Positions 1 to 7,939 of a stretch of DNA of 11,892 nucleotides are shown piece after piece. The notes below the pieces were generated by a model. The model was not told where the DNA came from. It saw nothing but the letters and a program-made list of their open reading frames with translations, and searched no databases. Numbering within the stretch: the stretch's first letter is position 1; every line of letters begins with the position of its first letter. A program made the position numbers and the translations under genes. The DNA is from Actinomycetota bacterium (GTDB lineage: Bacteria > Actinomycetota > Acidimicrobiia > IMCC26256 > PALSA-610), in NCBI GenBank assembly GCA_005779345.1, contig SXJQ01000257.1:1-11892 (forward strand). The letters run 5' to 3'.

Positions 1-1
1 C

Positions 2-1261
2 AAGAACCTCGTCGACATCATCCTCAGCAACAACGGCTACGTCGTGCACAACCTCGGGATCAAGATCGGCATCGCCGAGATGATCGAGAAGTCGGTCGAG
101 GTCGCCGCCGACGCGATCGGCATGAGCGGATTGCTCGTGAAGAGCACGATCATCATGCGCGAGAACCTCGAAGAGCTGAACACCCGCGGGCTGGCCGAGA
201 CACCGGTGATGCTCGGCGGCGCCGCGCTCACCCGAACCTACGTCGAGGTCGATCTCCGCCAGGTGTACGACGGCCGCGTCTTCTACGGCAAGGATGCTTT
301 CGAGGGCCTCCACACCATGGATCGCCTCATGGCGATGAAGCGGTCGGGTGATTGGGACGCGGCGTTCGGTAAGGAACTCGGGGGCCGCGACCTCCCGCCG
401 CGGAAGAGCCAGCGCGAAGTCGAAGCCGTCGCGATCCCCGAGCGGTCCGACGTCGCGGCCGACGTCGCGGTCTTCGTCCCGCCGTTCGTCGGCAGCCGGG
501 TCGCCAAGGGCATTCCGCTCGACGAGATCGTCGGCTTCGTCAACGAGACGGCGCTGTTCCGCAACCAATGGCAGTTCCGCCCCGACAAGGCGCTCGGCGA
601 GACCGACGACGACTTCCGGATCCGGATCCGGCCCGTGCTGCGCGAACAGCTCGCGCTCGCAAAGTCCGACGACCTCCTCGTCCCCGCGGTCGTCTACGGC
701 TACTTCGCGGTCAACCGCGAAGGCGACGATCTCGTCGTGTGGAAAGACGCCGACCGCGCGCAGGAATGGCTGCGGTTCAGCTTCCCCCGACAGCGCAAGG
801 ACCGCTTCCTCTGCATCAGCGACTTCTTCTGCGACGCGACCGGCGGCGAAGCCGACTACGCGGCGTTCCACATCGTCACGATGGGCAGCCGCGTCAGCGA
901 GCGCGAGCACGAACTGTTCGCCGCCGACCGCTACCAGGACTACCTCTTGTTGCACGGCCTCGGTGTCGAGATGACCGAGGCGCTCGCCGAACTGTGGCAC
1001 CACCGGATCCGCCAGGAGTGGGGCTTCGCCGACGAAGACGGCCCGTCGCTCGCCGGGCTCTTCCGCCAGCAGTACCGCGGTTCGCGGTACTCATGGGGTT
1101 ACCCGGCCTGCCCCGATCTCGACGACCAGACCAAGCTCGTGGAGTTGCTCGGCGCCGACCGAATCGGGGTCGAGCTCACCGAGGAGTTCCATCTCGTGCC
1201 CGAGCAGAGCACCAGCGCGATCATCGTCGCCCACCCCGAGGCGAAGTACTTCGTCGTGTGA
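2..1261 (+). CDS. metH: Cobalamin-dependent methionine synthase, C-terminal part (5' end outside window)
   Basis: MetH moves a methyl group from methyltetrahydrofolate to homocysteine through methylcobalamin in the cytosol. The open frame runs in from the window edge at codon AAG (2-4), so this is the last 419 or so codons. The first 100 residues are the end of the B12-binding Rossmann domain: KNLVDIILSNNGY, GMSGLLVKS and VMLGGAALTRTY. The cobalamin-ligand motif DxHxxG would lie just left of base 1. The rest is the AdoMet-binding reactivation domain, with VVYGYFAVNREGDD, RGSRYSWGYPACPD (the RxxxGYP AdoMet-binding motif) and the ending AHPEAKYF near the C terminus. The protein stops almost directly after KYF, whereas E. 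coli MetH continues for some 30 residues. The ATG/GTG codons near the window start are internal. Its last 41 bases overlap the end of the convergent membrane-protein gene. The call is secure from conserved motifs; only the N-terminal catalytic domains are unseen. Confidence 0.95.
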   Translation, partial: KNLVDIILSNNGYVVHNLGIKIGIAEMIEKSVEVAADAIGMSGLLVKSTIIMRENLEELNTRGLAETPVMLGGAALTRTYVEVDLRQVYDGRVFYGKDAFEGLHTMDRLMAMKRSGDWDAAFGKELGGRDLPPRKSQREVEAVAIPERSDVAADVAVFVPPFVGSRVAKGIPLDEIVGFVNETALFRNQWQFRPDKALGETDDDFRIRIRPVLREQLALAKSDDLLVPAVVYGYFAVNREGDDLVVWKDADRAQEWLRFSFPRQRKDRFLCISDFFCDATGGEADYAAFHIVTMGSRVSEREHELFAADRYQDYLLLHGLGVEMTEALAELWHHRIRQEWGFADEDGPSLAGLFRQQYRGSRYSWGYPACPDLDDQTKLVELLGADRIGVELTEEFHLVPEQSTSAIIVAHPEAKYFVV

Positions 1262-3227
1262 CGTCGGCCGGCGCGTCGCCGATCGTCCCGACCGCGATCC
1301 ACACCGTCTTGGCCGCCGGCGCGTTCACCGCTTCGCGCGCCGCGAGGTAGGTCGCGATGTCGAACGAGCCCGGATCGATCCAACGGTTCGCGAGCCACTG
1401 CAACAGGCGGTCGCCACGCGCGAGTGCCTCGGCGTCGCCGGCGCCCTCGGCCAAGGCCGCGAGCAGCGCGAGGTCCTCGGCTTCGACCGCGTCGTCATCG
1501 ATCACGGCGCCATCGATCACGGCGCGACCGGCCGCGGTCAACTCGGGGAGGTCCTCGCCGAACCGTTCGAGCAGCGCGGCGCGCTCGGAGCCCGACGGAG
1601 GGTCGAGCGCGATGACGTGTCGAGCAATCTCCACACCTCCGCCGTCGGTGGTCGTCAGCGAGGATGTCGAAGCGCCGACCACCAGGTAGTGCGTGGCGTC
1701 CGACGACGAGTAGTGGTCGGCGAGGTACGGATCCGCGGGCGGCACGCGCATCTCGAATCCACGGCGGTGCAACTCCCGCCACACGCCGTAGCCGATGCCG
1801 CCCTCGTCGCTCGAGAAACCGACGGTGCGCAACTCATAGACCGCGCCCGGGTCGAGCGCCTCCGCCGCGGCCGACGACAGCGAGGCCGCCGCCTCGAGTC
1901 CGCCCGGTTGTTCGAGACGGTTGGGGTCCGCTCCCGACATCGTGCCGACCGTCGCGGCGACCGCGACCGCCACCGCGCCACCGACAGCCGCACCAACGAA
2001 GACACGGCGGCGGCCGCCGCCGAGGCGCGGCGAGGTCGACCAGTTGGTCGAGGTGGCGACGTCGGCCACGACCGCAGCGAGTGCGAACCAGACGAAGAGA
2101 CCGAGCGGCGCCAGGAACAAGAGCCGATAGGTCGCGATCGCCGGGAACGCGAGCGGGTACGACGCCACCGTCCAGACGGCAGCGCCGATCGCCAAGATCG
2201 CCAGGGTCGCGAGCCGCCGCACGTCATGAGCGACGCGCGTCGAGCGAGACCCGAACGCGAGGAGGGCGACACACGCCCCGAGCGCCACGACCGGCAGCGC
2301 CGACCCGGCGCCCATCGAGACGATGCGGCCGTCGTCGACGGGACCGCCCGCGAACATTGGTGGGACGACGAGTGCGCGGCTCACCAGCTGTACGACCCGC
2401 GCGAGCCCGAGCGTCTCGGCCGCACCGACCCGGGCGGAATGCAGCACGGCCGAGAGGTTCGGGTCACGGGTGAACGCCTGGTCGACGATCACCGTCGACC
2501 AGCACACAGCCCCGGCAACTGCCGTGCCGAGGAGCGATCGACGCGTGCCTGCCTCGCGCCATGGCCGGTCACGCCGCGCCTCGCCACGTCGGGCAATCCA
2601 ACCGGCGACGAGCGCGGCGACGCCGACCGAGCCGACGGTCGGCAGATACAGCACGTGGGCCTGCGCGACGAACGAGCCGACCACGACGAACAGCGGGAGC
2701 GCTCGCTCCTCGCCCACCGCGACGCGCCAGGCGAGGAGGAGATACCACAGCAACGGCAACAGCGCGACATAGGGATTCCACGGCGTCGCGAGCACGCTCC
2801 GCCCGAACGCCACGAGCATCACCGCGATCCCTGCGGCCAGCGCGATCGCGGCGGTATCGCCGAGGCGCCGGCGGGCAGCGAGCACCGAGCCGACCATCGC
2901 GGCGACGGCGAGCATCGCGACCGGGAGCGAAACGCCCAGGCCCCGGCCTCCGAATCGTTCGGGGATCGCGATCAACCAGAACAGCATGGGCCCGAGGTGC
3001 GACGTGCGTTCCGACGCCGCGGATTCGGCGGTCACGTTCGACAACGTCGACGGCATTCCGATCAGCGGCGGATGACCGCTGAACACGTCGTCCGCCTTCA
3101 CCGCGATCACCGCGTCGTCGCCGAGTGGGAACCAACCGTCGGAGGCCGCCCGGAACGGTTGCGCGACGGCGGGGACGACCATGAGCCCCACCGTGATCCA
3201 CAGAACGATGCGGCACGGCGGTCTCAC
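1221..3227 (-). CDS. Polytopic membrane protein, GT-C glycosyltransferase-like
   Basis: I infer a membrane glycosyltransferase using a polyprenyl-phosphate sugar, acting outside the membrane; the substrate is unknown. With GTG at 3227 it has 668 residues. One membrane helix lies at about 5-24, followed by an outward loop with an acidic pair (GDDA, D37-D38), a further DD at 46-47 and GHPPLIG at 51-57. This layout is typical of GT-C enzymes. About ten more hydrophobic helices run from about 98 to 428, including TPWNPYVALLPLLWYLLL near 148-165. A soluble tail of about 240 residues follows, and I do not recognise it. The GTG was chosen because it places a short basic stretch (MRPPCR) before the first helix. 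ATG at 3182 or GTG at 3245 are alternatives. The frame stays open to 3554, but that extension is Arg-rich and collides with the divergent gene. The end overlaps metH tail-to-tail by 41 bases. The open frame and membrane nature are clear; the GT-C role is moderate. Confidence 0.85.
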   Translation of the reverse strand: MRPPCRIVLWITVGLMVVPAVAQPFRAASDGWFPLGDDAVIAVKADDVFSGHPPLIGMPSTLSNVTAESAASERTSHLGPMLFWLIAIPERFGGRGLGVSLPVAMLAVAAMVGSVLAARRRLGDTAAIALAAGIAVMLVAFGRSVLATPWNPYVALLPLLWYLLLAWRVAVGEERALPLFVVVGSFVAQAHVLYLPTVGSVGVAALVAGWIARRGEARRDRPWREAGTRRSLLGTAVAGAVCWSTVIVDQAFTRDPNLSAVLHSARVGAAETLGLARVVQLVSRALVVPPMFAGGPVDDGRIVSMGAGSALPVVALGACVALLAFGSRSTRVAHDVRRLATLAILAIGAAVWTVASYPLAFPAIATYRLLFLAPLGLFVWFALAAVVADVATSTNWSTSPRLGGGRRRVFVGAAVGGAVAVAVAATVGTMSGADPNRLEQPGGLEAAASLSSAAAEALDPGAVYELRTVGFSSDEGGIGYGVWRELHRRGFEMRVPPADPYLADHYSSSDATHYLVVGASTSSLTTTDGGGVEIARHVIALDPPSGSERAALLERFGEDLPELTAAGRAVIDGAVIDDDAVEAEDLALLAALAEGAGDAEALARGDRLLQWLANRWIDPGSFDIATYLAAREAVNAPAAKTVWIAVGTIGDAPADVTRRSTSPRGGRR
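1496..1525. repeat. Perfect 15-base tandem duplication inside the GT-C-like gene
   Basis: Bases 1496-1510 and 1511-1525 are identical (catcgatcacggcgc twice). The unit is a multiple of three and lies in the C-terminal soluble tail of the minus-strand membrane protein, giving AVID-G-AVID in the protein. Gain or loss of one unit by slippage would keep the frame. Confidence 0.85.
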
Positions 3228-3280
3228 GGTCCCAGCGTCGCACACCCTGCGGCCACACCGCGATACGGATCGGCGGCCGT

Positions 3281-3286
3281 TACCAT
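3281..3286 (+). promoter_or_regulatory. Possible -10 element for leaderless transcription
   Basis: TACCAT fits the actinobacterial -10 pattern TANNNT. It ends 8 bases before the ATG at 3295, so transcription starting about 7 bases downstream would begin at or next to the start codon and yield a leaderless mRNA. No Shine-Dalgarno sequence precedes this ATG, which agrees. I see no convincing -35 box. The whole divergent gap (3228-3294) is only 67 bases and must also serve the minus-strand gene. Confidence 0.35.
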
Positions 3287-3294
3287 TGCCGTCG

Positions 3295-4890
3295 ATGACC
3301 ACGGGCGGTCGAACCCCGGGTACGGAGGCCCTCGAAGAGCAGGAGGCGGTCGGCGCCGCGCGCGCGACCGCCCCGCCCACAGGCGCGCCGCCGCGCGTCC
3401 GCGGGAGCCACGACCGTGCGATCGAACTCGCGATCCTCGTCGGTTTCGCGATCGTGGTCGGGCTCACGATCCTGCGCCACGAGATGTGGCGCGACGAACT
3501 CCAGGCATGGACCCTGACCCGGTCGAGCACCGGGTTGCGCGATCTGCTCCACAACCTGCGCTTCGAGGGTCACCCTGCGCTCTGGTACCTCTTGCTCTAT
3601 CCGTTGACCCGCTGGTTCGATGGGCCCGAAGCGATGCAGGCCCTGCAGTACGCGATCGCGGTCGCGACGATGACCGTGATCGTGTACCGCGCACCGTTCA
3701 CCTTGCTCCAGAAGGGGATGGTCGCGTTCGGCTACTTCCTCGTCTTCGAGTACGGCACGCTCTCGCGCAGTTACGCGCTCGGAGTGTTGTTGCTCGTCGT
3801 CGCGTGCGCGGTCGCGGCGCGCTCGCCCCGCAACGTTCCGCTCGTCGGCCTGCTCCTCGGACTTGTTGCGCTGACGAGCGCGTTCGGTGCGATCCTCGCG
3901 GTCGCCGTCGGCGGGGGGTTGCTCGTCGACGAACTCGCGCGCCGCCGATCCGACGATCCCCGCGCCGCGTCACCACAGTCGCTCGCCATCGGCGCCGCCG
4001 TCGCCCTCGGTGGACTCCTCGTCGCGTACGCCCAGAGCATCCCGCCCGAGAACGCCGGTGAATACCGCGGTTGGCGCACCGATCTCGACGCCGGCGAAAT
4101 GGGCTCGACGATCGCGTCGGTCTGGCGGGCGTTCGTACCGATCCCCCACCTCGAGCGCGAGTTCTGGAACACCAACGTGCTCGACGGCCGGGTCACGATC
4201 GCTGCGATCCTGTCGCTCGGGCTGATCGGCCTCGTCGCCGCGACCCTGCGAGCGAAGCCCGGAGCCCTTGTCGCCTGGGGCCTCGGACTCGGCGGGATCC
4301 TCGTGTTCCTGTACGCCAAGATCGGCTACTCGGCGAGCGGCCGACACTACGGGCACATCTTCTTGCTGCTCCTCGCGGTCTCCTGGCTCGCACCCTCGAT
4401 GGCGACCACCGGCGAGGATCGCGGCGGGCGAGCGCGACCGGCCGAACTCCGAGCCGTCGTCCTCACCGTCGTCCTGGTGATGCACCTGTTCGCCGGTGCG
4501 TTCGCCGTCGCGCTCGATTGGACGACGCCGTTCTCCGACGGTCGCGCCGTCGCGCGCTACCTGCAGACCAACGGGCTGGATGCGGCGGTGATCATCGGCT
4601 ACCCCGACACCTCGGCGTCGACCGTGGCCGGTTACCTGCAACGGCAGGTGTACTACCCACAGGGTGGTCGGTTCGGCAGTTACGTGATCTGGGACACCGA
4701 CCGCAGCGGGCGACCCCGACCGCTCGCCGACGTGATCGCCGACGTGCTCCGACCGTCGGGACCGACCGTGCTCGTGCTGCGCACCGCCCCGCTCGACGAC
4801 CTGCCGCCCGACCTCCGGCTCCTCGCGACGTTCGACGACGGCATCGTCGCCGACGAGCACTACTGGCTCTACGAGGTCGACCGCGGCTGA
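3295..4890 (+). CDS. Polytopic membrane glycosyltransferase-like protein (GT-C/PMT type)
   Basis: This is probably an integral membrane enzyme that transfers a sugar from a lipid-linked donor; the acceptor is unknown. It has 531 residues from ATG at 3295. A variable Ala/Pro-rich cytoplasmic lead of about 40 residues precedes the first helix (about 42-61). Then comes the loop HEMWRDELQAW (62-72), with an acidic DE in the place where GT-C enzymes carry catalytic acids, followed by EGHPALWYLLLYPL (91-104). Further helices lie at about 114-131, 142-152, 158-175, 182-212, 228-246, 299-318, 325-341, 352-367 and 386-407. A soluble C-terminal region of about 120 residues follows. The frame is open upstream to 3181, but those codons overlap the oppositely oriented gene and include Arg/His-rich, non-membrane sequence, so the ATG at 3295 is preferred. 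It is divergent from the other GT-C-like gene and convergent with the next gene after 17 bases. The family-level call is good; the function is inferred. Confidence 0.88.
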   Translation: MTTGGRTPGTEALEEQEAVGAARATAPPTGAPPRVRGSHDRAIELAILVGFAIVVGLTILRHEMWRDELQAWTLTRSSTGLRDLLHNLRFEGHPALWYLLLYPLTRWFDGPEAMQALQYAIAVATMTVIVYRAPFTLLQKGMVAFGYFLVFEYGTLSRSYALGVLLLVVACAVAARSPRNVPLVGLLLGLVALTSAFGAILAVAVGGGLLVDELARRRSDDPRAASPQSLAIGAAVALGGLLVAYAQSIPPENAGEYRGWRTDLDAGEMGSTIASVWRAFVPIPHLEREFWNTNVLDGRVTIAAILSLGLIGLVAATLRAKPGALVAWGLGLGGILVFLYAKIGYSASGRHYGHIFLLLLAVSWLAPSMATTGEDRGGRARPAELRAVVLTVVLVMHLFAGAFAVALDWTTPFSDGRAVARYLQTNGLDAAVIIGYPDTSASTVAGYLQRQVYYPQGGRFGSYVIWDTDRSGRPRPLADVIADVLRPSGPTVLVLRTAPLDDLPPDLRLLATFDDGIVADEHYWLYEVDRG

Positions 4891-4907
4891 CGCCCGCAGC
4901 CACGCGC

Positions 4908-5672
4908 TCAGGGGGCGAGCACGGCGCGCGCGATCAGGTCGGTGCCGAACGCGGTGAGGATGGCGAGGTAGAGGAGCCCCGTCGCGCTCATCACCGCGCT
5001 GTAGTACCGCTCGCGGAGGGCGAGCCAGGTGACGCCCACCAGCGCGATCGTCGAGACCGCGCACGCGACCCAGACCCACCCGAGCAACCCGTTGTAGCCG
5101 TCGTCGATCGTGCCGACGAGCGCCGAGACCATCCCGGTCGGGACGAGCAGCAGCCCGACCTCGACCGGCCACAACCATGCGTTCCAGCGCACCAACTCAC
5201 CGAGCGGTTCACGGCGGAGGCCCGGCTGCACGAGGTACCAGTGACCGAGCAGCATCGCGTCGGCGATGCAGCCGAGGAACGCGGCCCCGACGACCAGGCG
5301 AGCGGCGGCGAGCACCGCGCCGCCCCCGACGAATGTCGCTGCGCCGAGCAGCGCTGCGAGGCCCGACACGGGAGCGATCAGGTCGACGCGCGTGTCGAAC
5401 GATTCGAGGGTGCGGTGTCGGATCGAGGCACCGAGTGCCATGACCGATCCCACCACGACACCGCCGGCACCGATTGCGGCGACGGCGCGCGCCGTCGAGT
5501 CGACGCCCTGCGCGAGCAGGATCGCCAGGCCGCCCGCGCCGAGCACGCCGTAGATCGCCCGCAGCAGCCAGCCATACCCGATGCCGACCTCTCGCCGGCG
5601 CGTCGTGAGCCACAGGAACGCGAGGCCTCCCGTCGACCACTGCACGAGAAACGTCGCGGCGTCGAGCTTCAT
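4908..5672 (-). CDS. Polytopic membrane protein of unknown function
   Basis: I do not recognise a named family. The protein has 254 residues and is almost entirely hydrophobic. About seven or eight membrane helices lie near residues 5-22, 36-54, 62-82, 98-117, 119-147, 165-187, 195-217 and 225-247. Polar residues within or beside helices that could matter include DAMLLGHWYLV (138-148), WNAWLWPVE (163-171) and IDDGYN (189-194). There is no signal peptide beyond the first helix and no soluble domain. The ATG at 5672 lies 7 bases past the stop of the Xaa-Pro peptidase gene and lacks a clear ribosome-binding site, so it is probably translated as the last gene of that operon. It ends 17 bases from the convergent GT-C-like gene, leaving no room for separate terminators. 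The hydrophobic reading and tight spacing make it a real gene; no function is assigned. Confidence 0.85.
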   Translation of the reverse strand: MKLDAATFLVQWSTGGLAFLWLTTRRREVGIGYGWLLRAIYGVLGAGGLAILLAQGVDSTARAVAAIGAGGVVVGSVMALGASIRHRTLESFDTRVDLIAPVSGLAALLGAATFVGGGAVLAAARLVVGAAFLGCIADAMLLGHWYLVQPGLRREPLGELVRWNAWLWPVEVGLLLVPTGMVSALVGTIDDGYNGLLGWVWVACAVSTIALVGVTWLALRERYYSAVMSATGLLYLAILTAFGTDLIARAVLAP

Positions 5673-5679
5673 CGTCGGA

Positions 5680-6798
5680 TCACGCGACGATCGCGAGGTC
5701 GCGCGGTGCAGCGTTCAACCGGCGCGGTCCGTCGGCGGTCGCGACCACGATGTCTTCGAGGCGCATGCCGTAACGGCCCGAAACGTAGATGCCCGGCTCG
5801 ATGCTGAACGCGTGGCCGGGTACGAGCGGTCGTAGGTCGCCGGCGACGATGTACGGATCTTCGTGCTCCTCGGCACCGATGCCGTGCCCCGTCCGATGCA
5901 CGAAGTGAGCACCGAGACCGGCAGCTTCGATCACGGATCGCGTCGCGCGATCGACCGACTCGCACGTGGCTCCGACGACCGCCGCGCGCACGCCCGTCTC
6001 CTGGGCGGCCCGCAGCACGGCGTACGACTCGGCGACCTCGGCGGTGGGTTCGCCCACGGAGTACATGCGCGTGATGTCGGAGCAGTAGCCGTGCATCGTC
6101 CCGCCGAAATCGCAGAGCACGAGGTCGCCGTCGCGGATCACGGTCGAGCCGGGTTCGTGGTGGGGGCTCGCTGCGTTCGGCCCGGCGGCGACGATGGCGA
6201 AGTTGAGGCGCTGGTGACCGGCCGCGGCGATCCGTTCGGCGAGTTCTCGGTGCACGTCGATCTCGCTGCGTCCCGCGAACGCAACGCCGCGCATCGCGAC
6301 CGCAATGTCGTCGACGGCGTTCGCTGCGGTCTCGAGCGCAGCGATCTCGGTGTCGTCCTTGACGATGCGGACCGGCCCGATGACCTCGCTCCCCCGCCGC
6401 CACGACGCCGACGGCAAGGCGCCCTGGAGATCCACGACGAACCTCGCCCAGGTCCGGTCGCCGATCGCGAGCACGGCGTCGGGCGCCACCATCGACGCGA
6501 CGAGCGCCACCGGATCGTCGGTCTCGTCCCACGCGACGACCTCGGCGGGGACCGCCGCGTCGACGCGCATCGCCTCGAGTCTGGGTACGACGAGCCGAGC
6601 GGCGCCCGAGCGCGGGAGCACGAGCATCGTGAGGCGTTCGAGCGGCATCGCCTCGTACCCGACGAGGTACGGGAGATCGGGTCCGACCGAGAGCAACAGC
6701 GCGTCGACGCCGGCCTCGGCCATGCATGCTTGGACGCGCTCGATGCGCCCCGTCCGAGTTGCCGAGGCCGCCGCGGCCGCGGTCGCCGGGACCGTCAC
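5680..6798 (-). CDS. M24 family Xaa-Pro peptidase (aminopeptidase P / prolidase type)
   Basis: This cytosolic metallopeptidase is predicted to cleave peptide bonds next to proline. It has 372 residues from GTG at 6798. An N-terminal creatinase-like domain spans about 15-140. The pita-bread catalytic domain (about 145-372) has all five metal ligands: D230 (LCDFGG), D241 (YCSDITR), H305 (HRTGHGIG), E334 (SIEPGIY) and E348 (RLEDIV). It also has the conserved His in SPHHEPG (211-217). The frame extends upstream to 7077, but that part is Arg-rich antisense-like sequence within the upstream gene. The GTG at 6798 overlaps the methyltransferase stop as GTGA (6795-6798), which points to translational coupling. 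Length and motifs are normal for the family. Motifs do not decide between aminopeptidase P, prolidase and other M24B enzymes. Confidence 0.93.
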   Translation of the reverse strand: MTVPATAAAAASATRTGRIERVQACMAEAGVDALLLSVGPDLPYLVGYEAMPLERLTMLVLPRSGAARLVVPRLEAMRVDAAVPAEVVAWDETDDPVALVASMVAPDAVLAIGDRTWARFVVDLQGALPSASWRRGSEVIGPVRIVKDDTEIAALETAANAVDDIAVAMRGVAFAGRSEIDVHRELAERIAAAGHQRLNFAIVAAGPNAASPHHEPGSTVIRDGDLVLCDFGGTMHGYCSDITRMYSVGEPTAEVAESYAVLRAAQETGVRAAVVGATCESVDRATRSVIEAAGLGAHFVHRTGHGIGAEEHEDPYIVAGDLRPLVPGHAFSIEPGIYVSGRYGMRLEDIVVATADGPRRLNAAPRDLAIVA

Positions 6799-7859
6799 GC
6801 CGGCTTCCGACAGAGGTACGCGAGCAGGTAGCAGTCGTCGATGGCATGGAACACGCCGTGGTTGCGCGCGAACTCGGCCTCGGAGAACACGCCCGAGCGA
6901 ATCGAGTCGCCCACATAGGAGAGGCCGAATGCGTCGACCACGTCGAACCCGGCGAGCGCGAGCTTGGTGGCGAGCTGGGCGTGGGTGTACTCGAGTTCGT
7001 GGTCGGGATTGGTGAGCCGGTCGGCGCCGACGTGCACCACGGTTGCCCGCCGGTTCGGTGTGTCGAGGCAGAACCAACCTCCCGGGCGCAGCACGCGCAG
7101 CACCCCCTCGAGCATCACGTCGGCTCCGGCCTCGGAGATGTGTTCGATGCTCTCGCCCGAGACGACGAGGTCGAACGCGTCGTTCGCGTACCGGTCGAGG
7201 TCGACCATCGAGTGGTACTCGTAGCGGACGAGTCCCAGCGGCGTCGTCAGTCGATCGGCGCGTTCACTGCGGGTATAGATCTCGTGGCGGTCGTCGTGGG
7301 GCAGATCGACGATGACCAACTCGTCGAATCGGTACGGATAGCCCATCGAGACGAGCGCGCCCTCGGGGTGCTCCTGGTCGGTGCCACCGAGGTCGAGGAT
7401 GCGAGCACCCCGCGGCAACATCCGCACGAAGTCGCACCGCGACTGATGGAGCGCTCGCAGCGGGTTCACGAAGGGCACCGCGCGTAGCTCCATCGAGGTG
7501 AGCATCTCGTCGAGCACGCCGTCGGGGGTGAGGCGGCCACGCTCGAGGTGCTCGACATAGTTGCGCACCCCGTCGGGGTCGGCCCGGCGTCGGAGCATGA
7601 TCGGGTACGCGGCCCGGACGAAACGCTCGGGCGCCGACCGGCGGATGTCGCGGCGACGGAGTCCGGGATCGAGGCGGGCGAGGAACCCGCGGCCTTGGAG
7701 CCACCGGCGGCGAATCGCGAGCCGCGCCCGTCGGACCGCACTTCCGACCGCGCCGCGGGCGCTCCGGCGCTTCGGGAGATCGGCGGACCGCATCGCCGCA
7801 GTCTCGCAGAACCGGGTGTGACCCTCGGATCCGGCCCCGCCCGTCGGCCCGCTGCCCAT
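6795..7859 (-). CDS. SAM-dependent methyltransferase with N-terminal DUF4214 domain
   Basis: This is predicted to transfer a methyl group from AdoMet; the substrate is not visible. It has 354 residues if the ATG at 7859 is used. A basic lead (about 23-75) is followed by a DUF4214-like module (about 78-125): FVRAAYPIMLRRRADPDGV, then a helix ending in LTSMEL, which matches the family's Y-x-x-LLGRxxDpxG ... SxE pattern. The class I Rossmann domain follows, with motif I ILDLGGTD (154-161), an acidic strand end VIVDLP (182-187), FDLVVSGESIEHIS (229-242) and LRVLRPGGWFCLDTPN (254-269). DUF4214 is often found in surface and polysaccharide proteins. Together with the divergent sugar transferase, this suggests methylation of a glycan or its carrier, which is inference. 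The first 22 codons have high GC at second positions, and ATG at 7793 is a credible alternative start. It is the first gene of an operon and overlaps the peptidase gene by 4 bases. Confidence 0.9.
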   Translation of the reverse strand: MGSGPTGGAGSEGHTRFCETAAMRSADLPKRRSARGAVGSAVRRARLAIRRRWLQGRGFLARLDPGLRRRDIRRSAPERFVRAAYPIMLRRRADPDGVRNYVEHLERGRLTPDGVLDEMLTSMELRAVPFVNPLRALHQSRCDFVRMLPRGARILDLGGTDQEHPEGALVSMGYPYRFDELVIVDLPHDDRHEIYTRSERADRLTTPLGLVRYEYHSMVDLDRYANDAFDLVVSGESIEHISEAGADVMLEGVLRVLRPGGWFCLDTPNRRATVVHVGADRLTNPDHELEYTHAQLATKLALAGFDVVDAFGLSYVGDSIRSGVFSEAEFARNHGVFHAIDDCYLLAYLCRKPA

Positions 7860-7939
7860 CGGTCATCTGGCCCGACGGGTCTCAAGGCGGCTCGTGGACC
7901 GGTCGAAGGCATGTGGAAGCGGGAAGACTCCGAGAGGCC

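Noticed and set aside
3228..3554. N-terminal extension of the minus-strand GT-C-like gene to an ATG at 3554
   Set aside because: The 109 extra residues are Arg/Ser-rich, lie opposite conserved residues of the divergent gene, and would remove the shared promoter region.
1617..4061. An 814-codon open frame on the plus strand, opposite the GT-C-like gene
   Set aside because: It is extremely rich in Arg, Asp, His and Glu with no hydrophobic core or motif. It overlaps a well-formed membrane protein frame and the start of the divergent gene. Long antisense frames are expected at this GC content.
4071..5807. A 578-codon plus-strand frame crossing three genes
   Set aside because: Composition is Arg/Asp/Ala-rich and non-globular. 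It lies in a shadow frame of the GT-C-like gene and antisense to two minus-strand genes.
6799..7077. N-terminal extension of the Xaa-Pro peptidase frame
   Set aside because: It is Arg-rich, out-of-phase sequence within the methyltransferase 3' end. The GTG at 6798, coupled to the upstream stop, gives a normal family length.
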